Shown here one piece after another: positions 1-7,701 of a DNA stretch of 22,096 nucleotides; the first letter of the stretch is position 1, and each line of letters opens with the position of its first letter. Made by a program: the position numbers and the translations under genes. Below the pieces are notes generated by a model. That model was given only the letters and a program-made list of their open reading frames with translations, ran no database searches and had not been told where the DNA came from. The stretch spans positions 1 to 22,096 of the forward strand of contig DFBC01000096.1 in NCBI GenBank assembly GCA_002367235.1. Direction: 5' to 3'. The stretch comes from Cellvibrionales bacterium UBA3090 (lineage in GTDB: Bacteria; Pseudomonadota; Gammaproteobacteria; Pseudomonadales; Porticoccaceae).

Positions 1-453
1 TCGGTCGGGGCGCTTACCACCCTCATCATCGGGGGAGTAGGCATCATCGCTACGCACGCGCTTATCGGCGGTGTAGCGATTGATCATCGAATCCATATTG
101 CCGGCGGCAACACCAAAGAACAGATTAGGCTTGCCGAGGCGCATAAAGTCGTCTTTATTGCGCCAGTCAGGCTGGTCAATAATGCCGACGCGAAAGCCCT
201 GTGCTTCAAGACTACGACCAATCACCGCCATACCAAAACTGGGGTGATCCACATAAGCATCGCCCGTGACGAGAATAATATCGCAGCTATCCCAGCCCAA
301 CACATCCATTTCGACCCGAGACATGGGCAAAAACGGTGCCGTGCCATAGCACTCGGCCCAATATTTACGATGGGAGAATAGCGGTGCAGCCGCTTTGGCT
401 GAATATTGTTTGGTGGTGTAGGTCATAACGGCCGGTAAATCGAGAAAGGTCAT
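1..453 (-). CDS. ygiQ: YgiQ family radical SAM protein, N-terminal part (runs off window start)
   Basis: The reverse strand reads continuously for 151 codons from an ATG at 453 to the window edge. The translation closely follows the amino end of E. coli YgiQ (UPF0313): the stretches APFLPMS, LGWDSCDIILVTGDAYVDH, GFRVGI and GKPNLFFGV are recognisable, as is NMDSMINRYTADKRVRSDDAY near the edge in slightly shorter pieces. This part is the B12-binding-like N-terminal domain of the family; the radical SAM cysteines lie beyond the window. The biochemical role of YgiQ is not established. The start is uncertain: Met codons lie at 453 and 426, neither has a Shine-Dalgarno sequence, and a TATAAT box ends only two bases before the first. 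It diverges from the rimB-rimK locus. Confidence 0.93.
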   Translation of the reverse strand, partial: MTFLDLPAVMTYTTKQYSAKAAAPLFSHRKYWAECYGTAPFLPMSRVEMDVLGWDSCDIILVTGDAYVDHPSFGMAVIGRSLEAQGFRVGIIDQPDWRNKDDFMRLGKPNLFFGVAAGNMDSMINRYTADKRVRSDDAYSPDDEGGKRPDR

Positions 454-455
454 AC

Positions 456-484
456 ATTATACAGAAAGGTTACAGGGGTATGAA
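456..484 (-). promoter_or_regulatory. Candidate sigma-70 promoter for ygiQ
   Basis: On the reverse strand TTCATA (484-479) and a perfect TATAAT (461-456) are separated by 17 bases. A start of transcription about seven bases after the -10 box would fall at 449-450, inside or just after the first ATG (453-451). Translation would then be leaderless or begin at the second ATG (426). This is a consensus match only. Confidence 0.5.
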
Positions 485-656
485 AACATGTGTTTAATCC
501 TTTCCGCCCAGATCATTCACGTATAAAGTGGCCAAAAACTGGTTGGAACGCCAGATAAAGTGACAACAGCGCACCCTTTGATCTAAAACGCGTGCCTGTT
601 ATTCATAATGACAGCTTCGTATTTGTCGATACAAACCAATAGTAGAGTGATAAAAA

Positions 657-1322
657 TTGAGTAAGCCCACATCCAAAAAAGTCATCGGTAGTGAAGAATG
701 GTGCTCATTTCCAGAGCTGGGAGTTCCCGCCATCAAAGCCAGAGTCGATTCCGGGGCAAAAACCTCTTCGATTCACGCCTTTAACATCCAGCCTTTTCGC
801 CGTGGCAAGCAGTCTTGGGTGAGCTTTGAAATCCACCCAATACAAAATAATCGCCGGACTGTCATCCGATGTGAGCGCCCCATTGTTGATAAACGGGTCG
901 TGAAGAGCTCGAGTGGGCTGTCGGAAACACGGTATGTGGTATGCGCCACGATTAAACTTGGCGATGATCTATGGGACATAGAGCTCACTCTGGCAAACCG
1001 AGACTCCATGGGGTTCAGAATGCTACTGGGCAGAGAGGCCATGCAGGATCGTCTCATTGTCGACCCTTCCGAGAAGTGCATTCTTGGGCAAGTTAATAGC
1101 AAGGCAATCTCCACCATGTATGGGCGGGAAGAATCAGCCAAAGATGGCCTTAAAATCGGACTCCTCGCCAGCGATGAAGAGTTATATAGCAACCAAAGAT
1201 TACTCGAGGCCGGGGAAGAACGTGGCCATGAGATGATCTTTTTGAATGTCCAGCAGTGCTATATGAAGTTGGATGCACTAGAACCCGAAGCTCATTACCG
1301 GGGGGGGGAAACTACTCAATGA
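657..1322 (+). CDS. rimK: RimB-type aspartic protease domain fused to RimK N-terminus (5' part of frameshifted gene)
   Basis: This is the first half of a gene interrupted by a frameshift. Residues about 8-145 match the 'ATP-dependent zinc protease'/RimB family (PF05618), which has a retropepsin-like fold; the family motif is seen as RVDSGAKTSSIHA with the DSGA at about 31-34, and later LLGREAM. From about residue 165 the sequence becomes a RimK pre-ATP-grasp domain (KIGLLASDEELYSNQRLLEA, then YMKLDALEPEAHYRG, which aligns with SIHYKGRKL of E. coli RimK). The frame then hits TGA at 1320 just after nine G. RimK adds glutamates to the end of ribosomal protein S6, and RimB is the partner protease that trims them. 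The start is TTG 657: an in-frame TAA lies at 651 and there is only a weak purine stretch upstream. Confidence 0.8.
   Translation: MSKPTSKKVIGSEEWCSFPELGVPAIKARVDSGAKTSSIHAFNIQPFRRGKQSWVSFEIHPIQNNRRTVIRCERPIVDKRVVKSSSGLSETRYVVCATIKLGDDLWDIELTLANRDSMGFRMLLGREAMQDRLIVDPSEKCILGQVNSKAISTMYGREESAKDGLKIGLLASDEELYSNQRLLEAGEERGHEMIFLNVQQCYMKLDALEPEAHYRGGETTQ
1300..1308 (+). repeat. Run of nine G at the rimK frameshift
   Basis: Nine consecutive G sit exactly where the RimK reading frame breaks. With eight G the reading continues as Y-R-G-G-K-L-L-N-D-V-E-A-V-I-T-R-I, which aligns with the E. coli RimK segment YKGRKLPHFDAVIPRI. With nine, translation stops at TGA 1320-1322. Explanations are a phase-variable slippage tract, transcriptional slippage, a true null allele, or a homopolymer sequencing error. 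Confidence 0.9.
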
Positions 1323-1398
1323 TGTTGAGGCCGTTATCACCCGCATTCGACCCAGTGTCACTTTTTATGGGACAGCGCTAACGCGGCAATTTGAGAGC

Positions 1399-2052
1399 AT
1401 GGGTATTTATACCACCAATGCCTCACATGCTATCGCCCAATCCAGAGACAAACTTTTTTCATTACAGCTCATGCTTAAAAATGGCATTAATATTCCCACG
1501 ACAGGTTTCGCCAACTCCCCCATGGATACCAATGATCTAATCGATATGGTTGGAGGTGCACCCTTAATTGTTAAATTATTGGAGGGCACTCAAGGTCGGG
1601 GGGTGGTCTTGGCCGAGACGAAGAAAGCGGCCGATAGTGTGATTAATGCCTTTAAGTCACTAAGGGCGAATTTATTGGTACAAAAATTCATCAAAGAAGC
1701 AAATGGCAAAGACCTGCGGTGTTTTGTGATTGATGGAAAAGTTGTCGCCTCAATTGAGCGAACCGCAGCACCGGGAGAATTTCGAGCAAACATACACCAA
1801 GGTGGCACCGCCTCTGTGGTAAAAATAACCCCGGAAGAGAGAGCACTTGCCGTCAAAGCCGCTAAAATTCTGGGCTTACAAGTAGCCGGCGTCGACATTA
1901 TCAGGTCACAATCCGGGCCACTGCTGCTGGAAGTGAATTCATCACCGGGATTGGAAGGTATCGAGTCAGCGACAGGAAAAGATATTGCAGGGATGATTAT
2001 CGCGTCAATCGAAAAGAAACTTAAGTGGAAACGACAATTACCCAATACTTAA
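1399..2052 (+). CDS. rimK: RimK ATP-grasp domain, S6 glutamate ligase (3' part of frameshifted gene)
   Basis: This is the ATP-grasp half of RimK, which ligates L-glutamate to ribosomal protein S6 or a related target. The match to E. coli RimK is strong throughout: DLIDMVGGAPLIVKLLEGTQ, GVVLAET, LVQKFIKEA, DLRCFVIDGKVVASIER, the GG-ASV loop, VAGVDI, and the Mg-binding/ATP segment LLLEVNSSPGLEGIE. The ATG at 1399 is an internal methionine, not a convincing start, because the same frame reads homologous RimK sequence back to about 1306 and no Shine-Dalgarno sequence sits before 1399. The coding unit is therefore best seen as one gene, 657-2052, of about 464 residues when in frame. In the present frame a lone product would lack the pre-ATP-grasp domain. 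Confidence 0.85.
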   Translation: MGIYTTNASHAIAQSRDKLFSLQLMLKNGINIPTTGFANSPMDTNDLIDMVGGAPLIVKLLEGTQGRGVVLAETKKAADSVINAFKSLRANLLVQKFIKEANGKDLRCFVIDGKVVASIERTAAPGEFRANIHQGGTASVVKITPEERALAVKAAKILGLQVAGVDIIRSQSGPLLLEVNSSPGLEGIESATGKDIAGMIIASIEKKLKWKRQLPNT

Positions 2053-2206
2053 TGGGTAGAATATCTACTCAAAAATATTGTCACAGGCATATTAAGGTGA
2101 AGACCTATTATGCAATACATCGCATGATACGATTACTTAGCCAACCTTTAATGGCTCACTCGAACAAGAAGATTGTCAATATTTTTCAATGGATTAAAAA
2201 CTTAAC

Positions 2207-2779
2207 ATGAAAATCGTCGTTATTTTATCATTACTCGCGGCTTACCTATTGTCGATCAGTTTTGTGACACAAACCATCTCAAAAATTGGTGCAAAAAAAT
2301 CAGTCAAAAGCTACCGAATAAAATACATTAGTAAAACAATAAATCTAGTATTGTCTGGATTTTTTGTCATTCTATTGTTTTTATTTCTGGGTATTGAATA
2401 TTCCCAACTATCGTTATTTTTATCTTCCGTTTTTGCCATTCTCGGGGTAGCACTCTTTGCCCAGTGGTCAATTCTCAGCAATATAACGGCCAGCCTCATT
2501 ATTTTCTTTGCCTTCCCCTATCGCGTAGGCGATACAGTAAAAATTGTGGACAAAGATGACGATATTTCAGGGATCATCGAAGAGATCTCGCTGTTTCACG
2601 TGATCATCAGAAAAAATGATGACTTAATTACCTATCCAAACACGTTGATCTTACAAAAAGCTGTCATTAAGTTGGCGCACTTACCACCCAGTACCGAACC
2701 AGCTTCAGAAAATATGGAAACGGCTGAAAAGGCTACGAACACCAACGAGACAAAGCCCAATACCGATGGAATTAAATAG
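2207..2779 (+). CDS. Short MscS-type mechanosensitive channel
   Basis: The 190-residue protein has membrane segments at about 2-21, 46-62 and 68-103. The third resembles the MscS pore helix (ILGVALFAQWSILSNITASL), and a small beta-domain follows (FPYRVGDTVKIVD, then GIIEEISLFHVIIRKNDDL and YPNTLI at about 104-147). These are the signature positions of the MscS family, which opens in response to membrane tension. It is much shorter than E. coli MscS (286 residues) because the C-terminal alpha-beta vestibule is missing; instead there is a polar tail rich in Thr, Asn and Glu. It follows rimK by 154 bases, and its last 14 bases overlap the next gene, so the two are probably cotranslated. Confidence 0.82.
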   Translation: MKIVVILSLLAAYLLSISFVTQTISKIGAKKSVKSYRIKYISKTINLVLSGFFVILLFLFLGIEYSQLSLFLSSVFAILGVALFAQWSILSNITASLIIFFAFPYRVGDTVKIVDKDDDISGIIEEISLFHVIIRKNDDLITYPNTLILQKAVIKLAHLPPSTEPASENMETAEKATNTNETKPNTDGIK

Positions 2780-3602
2780 CACCAACATGATTGCAGCCCT
2801 ACTGCTGATTGTTATCATTTTATTTGTTTTCCTGGCTTTCTATATACCCGCATGGCGAAATCGCAGGATTCGCAATAAGCCTTTCCCGAAGAAATGGACA
2901 GAGACCTTAGCGGCTAACTTGCCAGTCTACTCTGTCCTTAAGCCTGATGAAAAATACAGGTTACATCAGCTAATCAACCTGTTTATTAGCAAAAAACGCT
3001 TTGTGGGTTGCGCAGGGTTGGATATCACCGATGAAATAAAAGTGAGTGTCGCAGCGGAGGCTTGTTTACTACTACTTAATCATCCGAAAACTGCTGTGTA
3101 TCCGAAGCTCTATTCTATTTTGATCTACCCTACCGCCTTTAAAATTGAACGCGAACAGCTTCAAGCGGATGGCACGGTATCGATGGCCGCTCATAACCTG
3201 TCCGGGGAATCCTGGAGTAATGGCAAGGTGATACTATCCTGGGATGATGTGGTCGCTGGTGCGTCAAATTTCACCGATGGCCACAATGTAGTGTTACATG
3301 AGTTTGCCCACCAATTGGACGCCGCTTCCGGCTCAACCAACGGAGCACCGCTACTTCGACAAAATAGTTACGGTTCATGGGCCACGGTACTATCGAAGGA
3401 GTTTGAAACGCTTAAGGGCGCAAGCTTAAACCACCATAAAACGGTGATGGATCAATACGGCGCGACCAATCCGGCAGAGTTTTTTGCCGTGGCTACGGAA
3501 ACTTTTTTTGAAAAACCCCAGCAGTTATACCTAAAGCATCCGGCGTTGTTCAAGGAGTTACAAGAATATTACCTAACCGACCCAAGACAATGGGTCCGGT
3601 AA
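2766..3602 (+). CDS. mtfA: MtfA-type zinc peptidase with N-terminal membrane anchor
   Basis: MtfA is a zinc aminopeptidase that in E. coli binds the glucose repressor Mlc. The family signature is clear: ILIYPTAF (118-125), VILSWDDV, the zinc motif HEFAHQLD (178-185) and the downstream glutamate in NPAEFFAV (E238). Unlike E. coli MtfA (265 residues, soluble), this 278-residue protein begins with a hydrophobic helix at about 8-29 followed by a basic stretch (RNRRIRNK), so it is probably anchored with the catalytic domain in the cytoplasm. ATG 2766 overlaps the MscS-type gene; ATG 2787 is an alternative. Whether this organism has an Mlc partner cannot be judged here. Confidence 0.87.
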   Translation: MELNSTNMIAALLLIVIILFVFLAFYIPAWRNRRIRNKPFPKKWTETLAANLPVYSVLKPDEKYRLHQLINLFISKKRFVGCAGLDITDEIKVSVAAEACLLLLNHPKTAVYPKLYSILIYPTAFKIEREQLQADGTVSMAAHNLSGESWSNGKVILSWDDVVAGASNFTDGHNVVLHEFAHQLDAASGSTNGAPLLRQNSYGSWATVLSKEFETLKGASLNHHKTVMDQYGATNPAEFFAVATETFFEKPQQLYLKHPALFKELQEYYLTDPRQWVR

Positions 3603-3693
3603 CACCACCAATTCGTCATAGTAAAGATTGCCAAATTTAAAAAACCGCGGCAACGCTATTGGAATTGTTACATTTTAGCTGGCTTGGTTGAGC

Positions 3694-5358
3694 TCACTTC
3701 AACAGATCCAAAGCCACAGCTTCGGCAACTTTTATCCCATCTATGCCTGCCGACAATATACCACCGGCATAACCGGCACCCTCGCCAGCGGGAAATAAAC
3801 CTCGAGTATTGATGTTTTGGAAATCTTTCCCTCGTTTGATGCAGATTGGTGCTGAAGTTCTGGTTTCGACTCCCGTTAACACCGCATCTGGCATAGAAAA
3901 TCCTTTAATTTTCTTATTAAATTCGGGAATGGCCTCACGAATAGCCTCAACGGCAAACGCCGGTAAAGCAGGACTTAAGTCACCTAAACTAATACCGGGC
4001 GTGTAGGATGGCGTAACACGCCCTAACGCCGCCGATGGCCTTCCCTCGAGGAAGTCGCCCACCAATTGTGCGGGAGCATAGTAATTCTCACCACCCAACT
4101 GAAAGGCCAGAGCTTCAAGCTGGCGTTGCAAGTCGATACCAGCCAGGGGGTGTTCAGGATAATCTTTTTCCGGCTCTATCCCCACCACGATGGCAGAATT
4201 GGCATTGCGCTCGTTGCGTGAATACTGCGACATACCGTTGGTCACTACACCGCCCTCTTCTGAGGTGGCCGCAACAACCGTGCCTCCAGGGCACATGCAA
4301 AAACTGTAAACACTTCGGCCGTTCTTGCAGTGATGCACCAACTTATAGTCTGCCGCACCCAAAATAGGATGACCCGCTTGATCACCAAACCGGGCCTTGT
4401 CAATAATCGCCTGCGGATGCTCGATACGAAAGCCGATGGAGAACGGCTTGGGTTCAATATAGACCCCCTGCTCCAGCAACATTTGGAAACTGTCCCGAGC
4501 ACTATGACCGATGGCCAAAATAATATGTCGGCTCTCCAGTGTTTCACCAGTACTGAGCGTGACCCCGGTAATCTGGCCTAAGCTTTGCCCCTGTTCCTGA
4601 GCTTGTTCTTCACATTCATCCAATGCTTCTCGATGAATAGTTTCCACTTTACTGCCAAAGCGAATCTCGCCACCAAGGGCAATGATTTCCTTACGGATAT
4701 TTTCAACCATGGTCACCAACTTAAAGGTGCCAATATGTGGTTTGCTGACATACATGATTTCTTCTGGAGCACCCGCCTTTACAAATTCAGTAAGCACCTT
4801 GCGACCCAGATGACGCTTGTCTTTAACCTGGCTATACAGTTTTCCATCAGAGAAAGTGCCCGCGCCTCCCTCACCGTATTGCACATTTGATTCGGTATTA
4901 AGCTTTCCCTCTCGCCACAGCCCCCAAGTGTCCTTTGTGCGCTGTCGAACCTCCTGGCCTCGCTCTAGCACAATGGGTTTGAAGCCCATTTGCGCCAGCA
5001 CCAATGCGGCCAAAATACCACAGGGGCCAAAGCCAATAACGATGGGACGCTGCTGCTTTCCAACTGGAAACTCATCCCTGACATCTGCAACAAAATGATA
5101 GGCCGTATCGGGGCTTGGCCTTACAAAAGACTGGTCGGCAAACTGCTCTAGTACCCGCTGTTCTGCGCTATCGGTTAAGATTACATCGAGCTGATAGATT
5201 AGCTGGATATTGGCTTTCTTGCGGGCATCGTAGCTCCGTTTAAACAGATTAAAGCTCAACAGCTCCTCGTCACGGACATTCAACCGGCTAAGAATAGCAG
5301 CGTGCAGTTCGTCATCGGTATGATTGAGCGGTAGTTGTAGGTCACTGAGTCGTAGCAT
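3694..5358 (-). CDS. FAD-dependent oxidoreductase, COG2509 family
   Basis: The 554-residue protein belongs to the NAD(FAD)-utilising dehydrogenase family COG2509. It has a short N-terminal domain (1-90), then a Rossmann FAD-binding motif IGFGPCGILAA (108-118) with the ribose-binding glutamate in VLERG (E132). Family hallmarks follow: YGEGGAGTFSDGKL, KPHIGT, the cysteine segment YSFCMCPGG, and near the end VETRTSAPICI and FPAGEGAGYAGGI, the second FAD contact. The substrate is unknown for the family. It is transcribed leftward, convergent with mtfA (91 bases between stops) and divergent from the VOC gene. No strong Shine-Dalgarno sequence precedes the ATG at 5358. Confidence 0.9.
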   Translation of the reverse strand: MLRLSDLQLPLNHTDDELHAAILSRLNVRDEELLSFNLFKRSYDARKKANIQLIYQLDVILTDSAEQRVLEQFADQSFVRPSPDTAYHFVADVRDEFPVGKQQRPIVIGFGPCGILAALVLAQMGFKPIVLERGQEVRQRTKDTWGLWREGKLNTESNVQYGEGGAGTFSDGKLYSQVKDKRHLGRKVLTEFVKAGAPEEIMYVSKPHIGTFKLVTMVENIRKEIIALGGEIRFGSKVETIHREALDECEEQAQEQGQSLGQITGVTLSTGETLESRHIILAIGHSARDSFQMLLEQGVYIEPKPFSIGFRIEHPQAIIDKARFGDQAGHPILGAADYKLVHHCKNGRSVYSFCMCPGGTVVAATSEEGGVVTNGMSQYSRNERNANSAIVVGIEPEKDYPEHPLAGIDLQRQLEALAFQLGGENYYAPAQLVGDFLEGRPSAALGRVTPSYTPGISLGDLSPALPAFAVEAIREAIPEFNKKIKGFSMPDAVLTGVETRTSAPICIKRGKDFQNINTRGLFPAGEGAGYAGGILSAGIDGIKVAEAVALDLLK

Positions 5359-5581
5359 AATGGTTTAACGCCGCTGCCGGTTATAGTAAGAAAGGTTGGA
5401 GCTAACTTGCAGGCAGGGCTTTTAGGCTTGCGCAACAGCTCTGATTTTAACATAAGGTCAGTACAAATTAAGCTATTCGATAGTGACGTAACCAGATGCT
5501 TTCCAGCAGATAACACGGCTATTTTTTCTTATCACCTATTGCCCTCATACTTAACATGTCTGACGCAAGTGGAAATAAACA

Positions 5582-5941
5582 ATGAACGAGCATGAAAAGA
5601 TAAATTACGTCGAATTCCCAGCCAGCAATATTCAGGCAACCCAGGCTTTTTTTGAAACTGCGTTTCATTGGTCATTCCAGAAATATGGCCCGGACTACAT
5701 TGCATTCTCAAATCAAGGCATTGACGGAGGATTCTTTAAGTCTGAATTGAAGTCGTCCAGCGAACATGGGGCCGCACTTATTGTTCTCTATAGCCATGAC
5801 CTCAAAGCAACCCAAGCCAACATTGAGCGCGCAGGCGGGATCATCGTAAAACCAATATTTTCGTTTCCTGGCGGCTGCCGCTTTCATTTTACCGAGCCCA
5901 GTGGCAATGAACTGGCAGTATGGTCTGACATTACCGTTTAA
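5582..5941 (+). CDS. VOC (glyoxalase/bleomycin-resistance fold) protein
   Basis: At 119 residues this is one complete VOC module with paired beta-alpha-beta-beta-beta units. The first strand reads INYVEFPASNI, followed by the helix ATQAFFETAFHW; the second unit starts at ALIVLYSHDL and ends with RFHFTEPSGNELAVWS, whose Glu is the usual metal-ligand position. Members include glyoxalase I, dioxygenases and resistance proteins, so the substrate cannot be assigned. The 223-base gap from the divergent oxidoreductase gene leaves room for its own promoter, but I see no convincing one. Confidence 0.83.
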   Translation: MNEHEKINYVEFPASNIQATQAFFETAFHWSFQKYGPDYIAFSNQGIDGGFFKSELKSSSEHGAALIVLYSHDLKATQANIERAGGIIVKPIFSFPGGCRFHFTEPSGNELAVWSDITV

Positions 5942-5995
5942 CCGGTACAGACAAACCAGAGCATCCACTAGGTAACACCCTGTGAACTGGTGCAG

Positions 5996-6024
5996 CTGAT
6001 ATTTATCAACAGCTGAGATATTAT
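5996..6024 (+). promoter_or_regulatory. Candidate promoter of tRNA-Gly
   Basis: CTGATA (5996-6001) and TATTAT (6019-6024) are separated by 17 bases. Transcription would begin near 6031, about six bases before the mature tRNA. The call rests on this consensus match and on its position. Confidence 0.4.
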
Positions 6025-6036
6025 AGACCGACGTAT

Positions 6037-6112
<76 letters not shown>

Positions 6113-6223
6113 TTTTCACGCATTATTCCTATTGGTCGCACCAACCCACTTAGGTATACTTCTCGCGCTTTCTTTGGCCACCTCTCAGTGGTCATTTTTT
6201 CTTTGTTTTAGACAGGTATTGTT

Positions 6224-6604
6224 ATGCAGGTAGTTCGCTGGATTTTAGGTTCATTGATTTTATTCTTTAACTGGGTTTTCACTCCCAAAAGCATTAAAAG
6301 AGATTCCGCTCTGCAGGTAAAAATAGATCGGCAAACTGCTAAGTTGTCCTTGTATCAATACCCAGCCTGCCCCTTCTGTGTGAAGGTTCGTCGAGCGATG
6401 AAACGAAACAGCTTAAATATTCAAACAGTGGATGCAAAACGCTGTGAAGCCAGTAAAAAAGAACTGGTAGAGGGTGGCGGAAAGCTAAAGGTTCCCTGCC
6501 TAAGAATTGAAGAGAATCCAGGCAATGTTCGCTGGATGTATGAGTCCTCAGAGATTATCCAGTATCTGGAAGGTCAGGTTTCTGCCTGCCAGGAAGCCGC
6601 TTAA
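6224..6604 (+). CDS. Membrane-anchored glutaredoxin-like protein
   Basis: This 126-residue protein has a hydrophobic helix at about 3-20 and a thioredoxin-fold domain from about 40. The fold shows the redox motif CPFC (49-52) after the strand LSLYQYP, the cis-proline in KVPCL (P91) and the glutathione-binding end segment ESSEIIQYL (107-115). This pattern is that of the glutaredoxin/GST N-terminal group, which uses glutathione to reduce disulfides. The N-terminal anchor with basic residues after it (KSIKRD) suggests the domain faces the cytoplasm. The substrate is unknown. It is a single gene between the tRNA and a stem-loop. Confidence 0.85.
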   Translation: MQVVRWILGSLILFFNWVFTPKSIKRDSALQVKIDRQTAKLSLYQYPACPFCVKVRRAMKRNSLNIQTVDAKRCEASKKELVEGGGKLKVPCLRIEENPGNVRWMYESSEIIQYLEGQVSACQEAA

Positions 6605-6626
6605 GACAAAACAACGAACACACTGG

Positions 6627-6669
6627 AAAGGTCGGACAAGGCTTTTAATCAAGGTCTTGTCTGACCTTT
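6627..6669 (+). terminator. Stem-loop after the glutaredoxin-like gene, probable terminator
   Basis: A 14-base stem with one G-T mismatch pairs 6627-6640 with 6656-6669 around a 15-base loop, starting 23 bases after the stop codon. AAA and TTT flank the ends but there is no long T run, so termination may be weak or work for both strands in this convergent gap. Confidence 0.55.
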
Positions 6670-6725
6670 GTCTATATGGGTTTTTACAGCGCTTTATTCT
6701 AATTTATTAATCTTCGTCTTCGCTT

Positions 6726-6755
6726 TTTTCCTAGGTTCTGTTTTCCTAGGTTCTA
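6726..6755. repeat. 15-base tandem duplication
   Basis: The 15-base unit TTTTCCTAGGTTCT(G/A) occurs twice head to tail (6726-6740 and 6741-6755), differing only in the last base. It lies between the convergent glutaredoxin-like and zinc-ribbon genes and has no evident function. Confidence 0.85.
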
Positions 6756-6770
6756 CCCTTTTAAACCGCC

Positions 6771-7145
6771 TTACTTTGTGACCAACTTCCCATCCCTATA
6801 AACGCTACGACAGTGTTTACACTCATACTTAACTGGCTGACACTGCAGTGTATGCTGCTCTTCCAATGTAGCATGGTGACAAAGGGGGCATGGCAATTTA
6901 ACTTTTTCACAGACAAGAGCTGTCAATTTTCTAGCCACAAAAAATGTCACGAATACGGCAATACTTATGGAAAATATTTTTCCAATCGTTGAATAAAAAT
7001 TGGGTCCAGAACTTAACCCCCAGCCAACCATCAACACGAGAGACAATCCAACGGCTATACCCGCGACACCAGACACTAAAAAGGCCAGAAAGATGTACCA
7101 CATCCTTTTGGTTTCAGCTAATTTCAGATTGTTAAAATGATTCAT
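6771..7145 (-). CDS. Two-helix membrane protein with C-terminal zinc-ribbon-like cysteines
   Basis: I do not recognise a named family. The 124 residues contain two hydrophobic helices (about 16-44 and 54-72), then a hydrophilic tail with CPLCHH (86-91) and CKHC (109-112) spaced as in a small zinc ribbon, plus a single Cys at 102. The tail is probably cytoplasmic, but topology is not certain. It lies 46 bases after the Sel1-repeat gene on the same strand and may share its transcript. Confidence 0.68.
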   Translation of the reverse strand: MNHFNNLKLAETKRMWYIFLAFLVSGVAGIAVGLSLVLMVGWGLSSGPNFYSTIGKIFSISIAVFVTFFVARKLTALVCEKVKLPCPLCHHATLEEQHTLQCQPVKYECKHCRSVYRDGKLVTK

Positions 7146-7191
7146 CCACGGATATATTATTCACAACACATATGGCCGGGCATCAAACAAC

Positions 7192-7701
7192 TCACCTTTT
7201 CATTTGTTGCTTCAAAAACTCAACAGCAAGGGGGAATCCGGCATCGGCGGACTTAGTAATCCATGTATCGGCCTTTAAGTCATCCCGCGCAACGCCCATC
7301 CCGTTATAGTACAAACTTCCCAACCCATACATTGCCGGCGCATGTCCTTTATTTGCTGCCTGCTCATACCATTTTGCCGCGACGGAATAGTCTTGTGTTA
7401 CACCTGAACCGGATTGATAGGCTCCCGCAGTATAAAACATGGCGTTAACGTGGCCCTGCTTGGCTGCTTTTTCATAGTATTCCAGAGACTTTTCCAGGTC
7501 TATATCCGTTCCCCAGCCCTCTTTGTACAAAATAGCCAGACCATATTGCGCGTCGGCATCGCCCTTTTCAGCAAGGGGCAAGATAATCGAAAACCCTTCT
7601 TTTAGGTTTCCAGCTCGAATTTCGGTGTAACCTTCTTCAAGGGTGCTGGCGAATGAAAAGGCGGAAAAAACAAGCCCGAAGAAGATACTTAAATATTTCA
7701 T
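7192..7701 (-). CDS. Exported Sel1-repeat protein
   Basis: The 169-residue protein starts with a signal peptide (about 1-19, cleavage probably after SFA). It then contains tandem Sel1-like helical repeats: GDADAQYGLAILYKEGWGT, GHVNAMFYTAGAYQSGSGV and GHAPAMYGLGSLYYNGMGV, each followed by a conserved Ala/Tyr/Lys helix such as KSLEYYEKAAKQ. Sel1 repeats make superhelical protein-interaction scaffolds, often in the periplasm. A partner cannot be named; the zinc-ribbon membrane protein downstream is a candidate by position only. Confidence 0.85.
   Translation of the reverse strand: MKYLSIFFGLVFSAFSFASTLEEGYTEIRAGNLKEGFSIILPLAEKGDADAQYGLAILYKEGWGTDIDLEKSLEYYEKAAKQGHVNAMFYTAGAYQSGSGVTQDYSVAAKWYEQAANKGHAPAMYGLGSLYYNGMGVARDDLKADTWITKSADAGFPLAVEFLKQQMKR

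Noticed and set aside
2071..2186. Inverted repeat AAAAATATTG/CAATATTTTT in the rimK-mscS gap
   Set aside because: Ten AT-only-rich bases with 96 bases between the arms are expected by chance and show no link to a promoter or terminator.
2025..2210. A 61-codon frame overlapping the end of rimK and the following gap
   Set aside because: It has no recognisable domain, no ribosome-binding site and a composition like translated non-coding DNA; it also overlaps the conserved rimK end.
4035..5098. Several forward-strand open frames of 80-110 codons inside the FAD oxidoreductase gene
   Set aside because: They are mirror frames of a highly conserved reverse-strand gene and have no domain or ribosome-binding site.
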